This document shows, piece after piece, positions 23,482-26,508 of a DNA stretch of 26,508 nucleotides. The position numbers and the translations under genes were made by a program. How positions within the stretch are numbered: position 1 is the stretch's first letter; each line of letters opens with the position of its first letter. The stretch is taken from the NCBI GenBank assembly GCA_964600045.1, contig CAZRHS010000020.1, positions 1 to 26,508 of the forward strand. Direction: 5' to 3'. Under the pieces are notes generated by a model, which had not been told where the DNA came from, did not search any database, and saw nothing but the letters and a program-made list of their open reading frames with translations. The stretch is from Phil1 sp964600045 (GTDB taxonomy: Bacteria; Bacillota; Clostridia; Christensenellales; CAG-138).

Positions 23482-23510
23482 TTGTACATAACGCTTTAAT
23501 GTGGTAGAAT
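23482..23510 (+). promoter_or_regulatory. Promoter of the FecCD-type ABC operon
   Basis: TTGTAC (23482-23487), a 17-base spacer and TAGAAT (23505-23510) lie 34 bases before the permease ATG. I saw no clear Fur-type palindrome over it, and the leader is far too short for a cobalamin riboswitch. Confidence 0.6.
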
Positions 23511-23544
23511 ATGTGCTACAGGCAGTAAAATAAGGAGACGGTGC

Positions 23545-24573
23545 ATGAACATGATCAAAAAAAAGCCGCTGCGTAGGTATATCCTGTGGTTTTTTGCCGC
23601 GGCTTTGCTTTGCGCCGCCCTTATATCGCTGCTGTTCGGCAGGCTTAACGTTCCCGTTTCAGAGGCAATAAAAATTCTTATAAGCCGTCTCCCCTTCGTT
23701 TCGGTTGATAAAACATGGGAAAACAGCATGGAAAGCGCCGTTATAAACATACGCCTGCCAAGAATTCTTCTTGCGTGCATGGTTGGCTGCTGCCTAAGCG
23801 CCGCCGGCGGAGCGTATCAGGGTGTGTTCAAAAACCCGATGGCATCGCCGGATATTCTGGGCGCATCAAGCGGGGCGGCGTTCGGCGCGGCCCTTGCCAT
23901 TCTCCTTGGCGCGCCAAGCTATCTTGTTACCGCAAGCGCGTTCGCGTTCGGCATGATAACCGTATTCACGGCCATGTTCATAGCATCAAAGGCGCGCGGG
24001 GACAACGTAGTTAACCTTATACTTGCGGGAATAATGCTAAGCTCGCTCTTTTCCGCCGGAACATCATATATAAAATTGGTCGCGGACCCCAACAATCAGC
24101 TGCCCGCCATAACATACTGGCTTATGGGCAGCCTTTCGGGCACAAGGCACAGCGCCGTAAGGATGGCCGCCATTCCAATGGTAATAGGCTGCGCGGTGCT
24201 GTTCATTTGCCGCTGGCGGCTTAATCTTTTAACGCTTGGCGATGAGGAAGCCCGCACAATGGGCGTGAACGCGAGAAGGCTTAGAATGCTTGTTATAGCG
24301 GCGGCAACGCTTATTACGGCCGCAAGCATAGCGAGCGCAGGCATGATAGGCTGGGTTGGCCTGGTTGTGCCGCACATGGCACGAAAAATTGTCGGCAGCG
24401 ATTACAGGCGGCTTATGCCGGCATCAATGCTGCTTGGCGCCATATTTCTTTTGATAGTTGATGACCTTGCAAGGAATCTTCTCGCAGTTGAAATACCAAT
24501 AGGCATACTTACGGCCTTCATAGGCGCACCCTTCTTCATTTATCTTATATGCTCGCGGAGGAAGGGCGCATGA
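23545..24573 (+). CDS. FecCD/BtuC-family ABC transporter permease
   Basis: The 342-residue protein is a BtuC/FhuB-like permease with about ten membrane segments. Family landmarks include SLLFGR near the N-terminus, RLPRILLACMVGCCLSAAGGAYQGVFKNPMASPDILGASSGA split over about 70-112, and GWVGLVVPHMARKIVGSDYRRLMPAS near 271-296, which contains the coupling helix to the ATPase. The family imports ferric siderophores, haem, cobalamin and, in MolB-type systems, molybdate/tungstate. AAGGAG lies before the ATG. The gene overlaps the ATPase gene by four bases (ATGA). The operon order is permease, ATPase, binding protein; binding-protein-first is more usual. Confidence 0.94.
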   Translation: MNMIKKKPLRRYILWFFAAALLCAALISLLFGRLNVPVSEAIKILISRLPFVSVDKTWENSMESAVINIRLPRILLACMVGCCLSAAGGAYQGVFKNPMASPDILGASSGAAFGAALAILLGAPSYLVTASAFAFGMITVFTAMFIASKARGDNVVNLILAGIMLSSLFSAGTSYIKLVADPNNQLPAITYWLMGSLSGTRHSAVRMAAIPMVIGCAVLFICRWRLNLLTLGDEEARTMGVNARRLRMLVIAAATLITAASIASAGMIGWVGLVVPHMARKIVGSDYRRLMPASMLLGAIFLLIVDDLARNLLAVEIPIGILTAFIGAPFFIYLICSRRKGA

Positions 24574-25337
24574 TAGAGGCACGGGATTTAAGATTTTCAT
24601 ACGGTGAGCACGAGGTGCTCAAGGGCGTAAGCTTTAAGGCCGAGGCCGGGCACGTTACCGCTCTTTTAGGGCCTAACGGCGCCGGTAAAACAACGCTTTT
24701 CAGCTGTATATTGGGCCTGAACACGGCCTACGGCGGCAGCGTAACGCTTTTTTCGCACGAAGCTAAAACCCTTTCCGCAAAAGAGCTTGCCAAATACGCG
24801 GCGTATATTCCCCAAAGCCATACGGACGTTTTCGGCTATACGGTTGAGGAAATGGTGCTTATGGGGTCCACAGGCGCCCTGTCATTCGCCGCAAATCCCA
24901 AGCGTGAGCAGCTTGACGCGGCGCACACCGCGCTGAAGCGCGCGGGGGTTGAGCATCTTTCCGACCGGATATTCACCCGCCTTTCCGGCGGTGAAAAGCA
25001 AATGGTGCTTATTGCGCGCGCGATATGCCAGTCCTCACGGGCGCTTATAATGGACGAACCCACCGCCAATCTGGACTTTGGCAATCAGGCGCGGGTTATG
25101 GAGCTTTGCTGTTCGCTTGCAGAAGAGGGCTACGCCGTGCTTTTATCAACCCACAATCCGCAGCACGCCCTTTGGTATGCCGACAGGTCGGTTGCCCTGC
25201 TTGACGGCAGGGTCATAGCGCAGGGCGAAAGCGGCAGTATTATAACAGAAGGTCTTATTTCCTCACTGTACGGCATGGAGGCAAGCATGGTTTCCACGCC
25301 CTGCGGTGCGGCGATATTTCCGCATATAAACAAATAA
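24570..25337 (+). CDS. ABC transporter ATP-binding protein (FecE/BtuD type)
   Basis: The 255-residue ATPase has Walker A GPNGAGKTT (34-42), the Q-loop in YIPQSHTDVFGYTVEEMV, the signature LSGGEKQ, Walker B ALIMDEPTANLD and the H-switch in STHNPQHAL. QSHTDVFGYTVEEMVLMG after the Q-loop is typical of ATPases that pair with FecCD permeases. I start it at 24570, where ATGA overlaps the permease stop and GGAGGAAGGG lies just upstream; the in-frame ATG at 24549 precedes that ribosome site. It powers import by the permease encoded before it. Confidence 0.95.
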   Translation: MIEARDLRFSYGEHEVLKGVSFKAEAGHVTALLGPNGAGKTTLFSCILGLNTAYGGSVTLFSHEAKTLSAKELAKYAAYIPQSHTDVFGYTVEEMVLMGSTGALSFAANPKREQLDAAHTALKRAGVEHLSDRIFTRLSGGEKQMVLIARAICQSSRALIMDEPTANLDFGNQARVMELCCSLAEEGYAVLLSTHNPQHALWYADRSVALLDGRVIAQGESGSIITEGLISSLYGMEASMVSTPCGAAIFPHINK

Positions 25338-25355
25338 AAATCGGAGGAAACCACA

Positions 25356-26501
25356 ATGAAGAAACTTGCAGCATTGCTTCTGGCTCTTATAATGATGATG
25401 AGCCTTATGGCATGCCAGGCAACGGTTACCGAAAGCCCCGAGCCTACCGAGGCTGTGGCTACCGAAGCACCCGCTGAAACCACCGCTCCCGAGGAGACGG
25501 CCGCCCCCATAGAGAGCACCGATGGCGAAACCCGTGAATTTACCGATTCCGCGGGCAGAACCGTTACCATACCCACAAACATAACCAAGGTTGCCATTTC
25601 CGGCCCCCTTACGCAGATAGCCATATTCGCGCTTTGCCCCGAAAAGCTTGTTGGCGTAGCTAACGCGTGGACCGAGGAAGCCGCCCAGTATATCCCCACC
25701 GAGTATTACAACCTGCCCGAGCTTGGCCAGCTTTACGGCGGCAAGGGTGAACTGAATCTTGAAACCCTGCTCGCGAGCGGCGCGGAGATAGTTATAGACG
25801 TTGGTGAGCCCAAGTCCACCGTTAAGGAAGACCTTGATGCCCTTTCCGAGCAGACCGGCATTCCCTTTGTTCATATAACCGCCACTCTCGCCACCCTGGG
25901 CGATGCTTACAGGCAGCTTGGCGACCTGCTCGGCATGGAAGAAGAGGCCGAGGTTCTGGCCACCTATTGCGAGGATACCTACTCCCTCATTTCCGGCATA
26001 ACCGAAAACGTTGAAAAGGTAAAGGTTCTTTACTGCCTTGGTGACGAAGGCCTTAACGTTATAGCAAACGGCAGCTACCATGGCGAGGTTATAGACATGC
26101 TGTGCGACAACCTGGCTGTTGTTGACGATCCTTCTTCAAAGGGTACCGGCAACGAGGTTGACATGGAGCAGATACTTGCCTGGGATCCGGATGTTATACT
26201 CTTTGCTCCCGGCAGCGTTTACGCAACCGTGGCTGAAGACGAAATGTGGAAAGACGTTCGCGCCATTCAGGAGGGCAACTACTACGAGGTTCCCTTCGGT
26301 CCTTACAACTGGCTGGGCTTCCCGCCTTCCGCTCAGCGTTATCTTGGTATGCTTTGGATGACCAAGCTCTTCTACGGCGATGTTGCCGATTACGACATGT
26401 ATGAAAAGGCCGCCGAGTACTATGAGCTGTTCTACCATTGCGAGCTCACCGAAGAGCAGTACAACGCGCTTGTCGCCAATTCCCTGGGCAAGCTTGCGTA
26501 A
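25356..26501 (+). CDS. Substrate-binding lipoprotein of a FecB/BtuF-type ABC importer
   Basis: The 381-residue precursor has a lipoprotein signal peptide with lipobox LMAC (lipid-anchored C20). A Thr/Pro/Glu/Ala-rich linker (about 22-55) leads to a class III (Peripla_BP_2) binding fold starting at REFTDSAGRTVTIP. The two lobes are joined by the usual long helix (about 180-220). The C-terminal EVPFGPYNWLGFPPSAQRY region resembles binding proteins annotated as iron-chelate or corrinoid type in gut Clostridia, but class III proteins also include molybdate binders such as MolA. The substrate therefore stays open. GGAGG lies eight bases before the ATG, 18 bases after the ATPase gene. The gene is complete and ends seven bases before the window edge. 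Confidence 0.93.
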   Translation: MKKLAALLLALIMMMSLMACQATVTESPEPTEAVATEAPAETTAPEETAAPIESTDGETREFTDSAGRTVTIPTNITKVAISGPLTQIAIFALCPEKLVGVANAWTEEAAQYIPTEYYNLPELGQLYGGKGELNLETLLASGAEIVIDVGEPKSTVKEDLDALSEQTGIPFVHITATLATLGDAYRQLGDLLGMEEEAEVLATYCEDTYSLISGITENVEKVKVLYCLGDEGLNVIANGSYHGEVIDMLCDNLAVVDDPSSKGTGNEVDMEQILAWDPDVILFAPGSVYATVAEDEMWKDVRAIQEGNYYEVPFGPYNWLGFPPSAQRYLGMLWMTKLFYGDVADYDMYEKAAEYYELFYHCELTEEQYNALVANSLGKLA

Positions 26502-26508
26502 ACCCTGA

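Noticed and set aside
23399..23544. Cobalamin riboswitch or Fur box before the ABC operon
   Set aside because: The leader after the predicted start site is under 30 bases, no B12-box is visible, and I could not find a convincing Fur-like palindrome over the promoter.
1..26508. CRISPR arrays, insertion sequences, integrons or defence genes
   Set aside because: No regularly spaced repeats, transposase or recombinase genes, or recognisable defence proteins were seen on either strand.

Overview
The window looks like a piece of chromosome from an uncultured, probably anaerobic, gut-type Firmicute of the Clostridia. This is inferred from the gene set (yqhQ/DUF1385, obg-yhbY, radA, M42/M24/M19 peptidases, a Gram-positive-style lipoprotein binding protein), strong GGAGG ribosome sites, sigma-A-like promoters, and a tRNA with encoded CCA. 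No phage, transposon, CRISPR or defence locus is visible. Genes are tightly packed, no gene-free stretch exceeds about 215 bases, and each intergenic region is explained mostly by promoters and terminators.

Left part (1-8 kb). After the last codons of an unidentified gene and a bidirectional terminator comes a DMT-type exporter on the minus strand. Divergent from it is a six-gene plus-strand operon: a cytoplasmic-looking N-acetylmuramoyl-L-alanine amidase, an M19 dipeptidase, three different M42 aminopeptidases in tandem, and an M24B Xaa-Pro aminopeptidase. Together they could take peptides, possibly murein peptides, down to amino acids. A small alkyltransferase-like DNA repair protein (ATL) follows.

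Middle part (8-18.9 kb). A large M16C metallopeptidase (minus) is divergent from a METTL25-like methyltransferase (plus), which overlaps tail-to-tail with yqhQ (minus). Each of that pair appears to have its terminator inside the other gene's coding sequence. Next come the plus-strand operon nth-obg-yhbY and the minus-strand operon of a membrane-anchored propeller-like protein, radA and a small membrane protein.

Right part (18.9-26.5 kb). A GtrB/DPM1-like glycosyltransferase and gap lie on plus; asnS, a THEP1-like NTPase and tRNA-Thr(GGU) lie on minus. The window ends with a FecCD-type permease, ATPase and lipoprotein operon for a metal chelate, corrinoid or oxyanion.

I found no clearly undescribed system. 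The most unusual items are the compact peptidase operon with its amidase, the mutually embedded convergent terminators, the preference for AUA isoleucine codons in a moderately GC-rich genome, and a tRNA-Thr with a non-canonical T loop.
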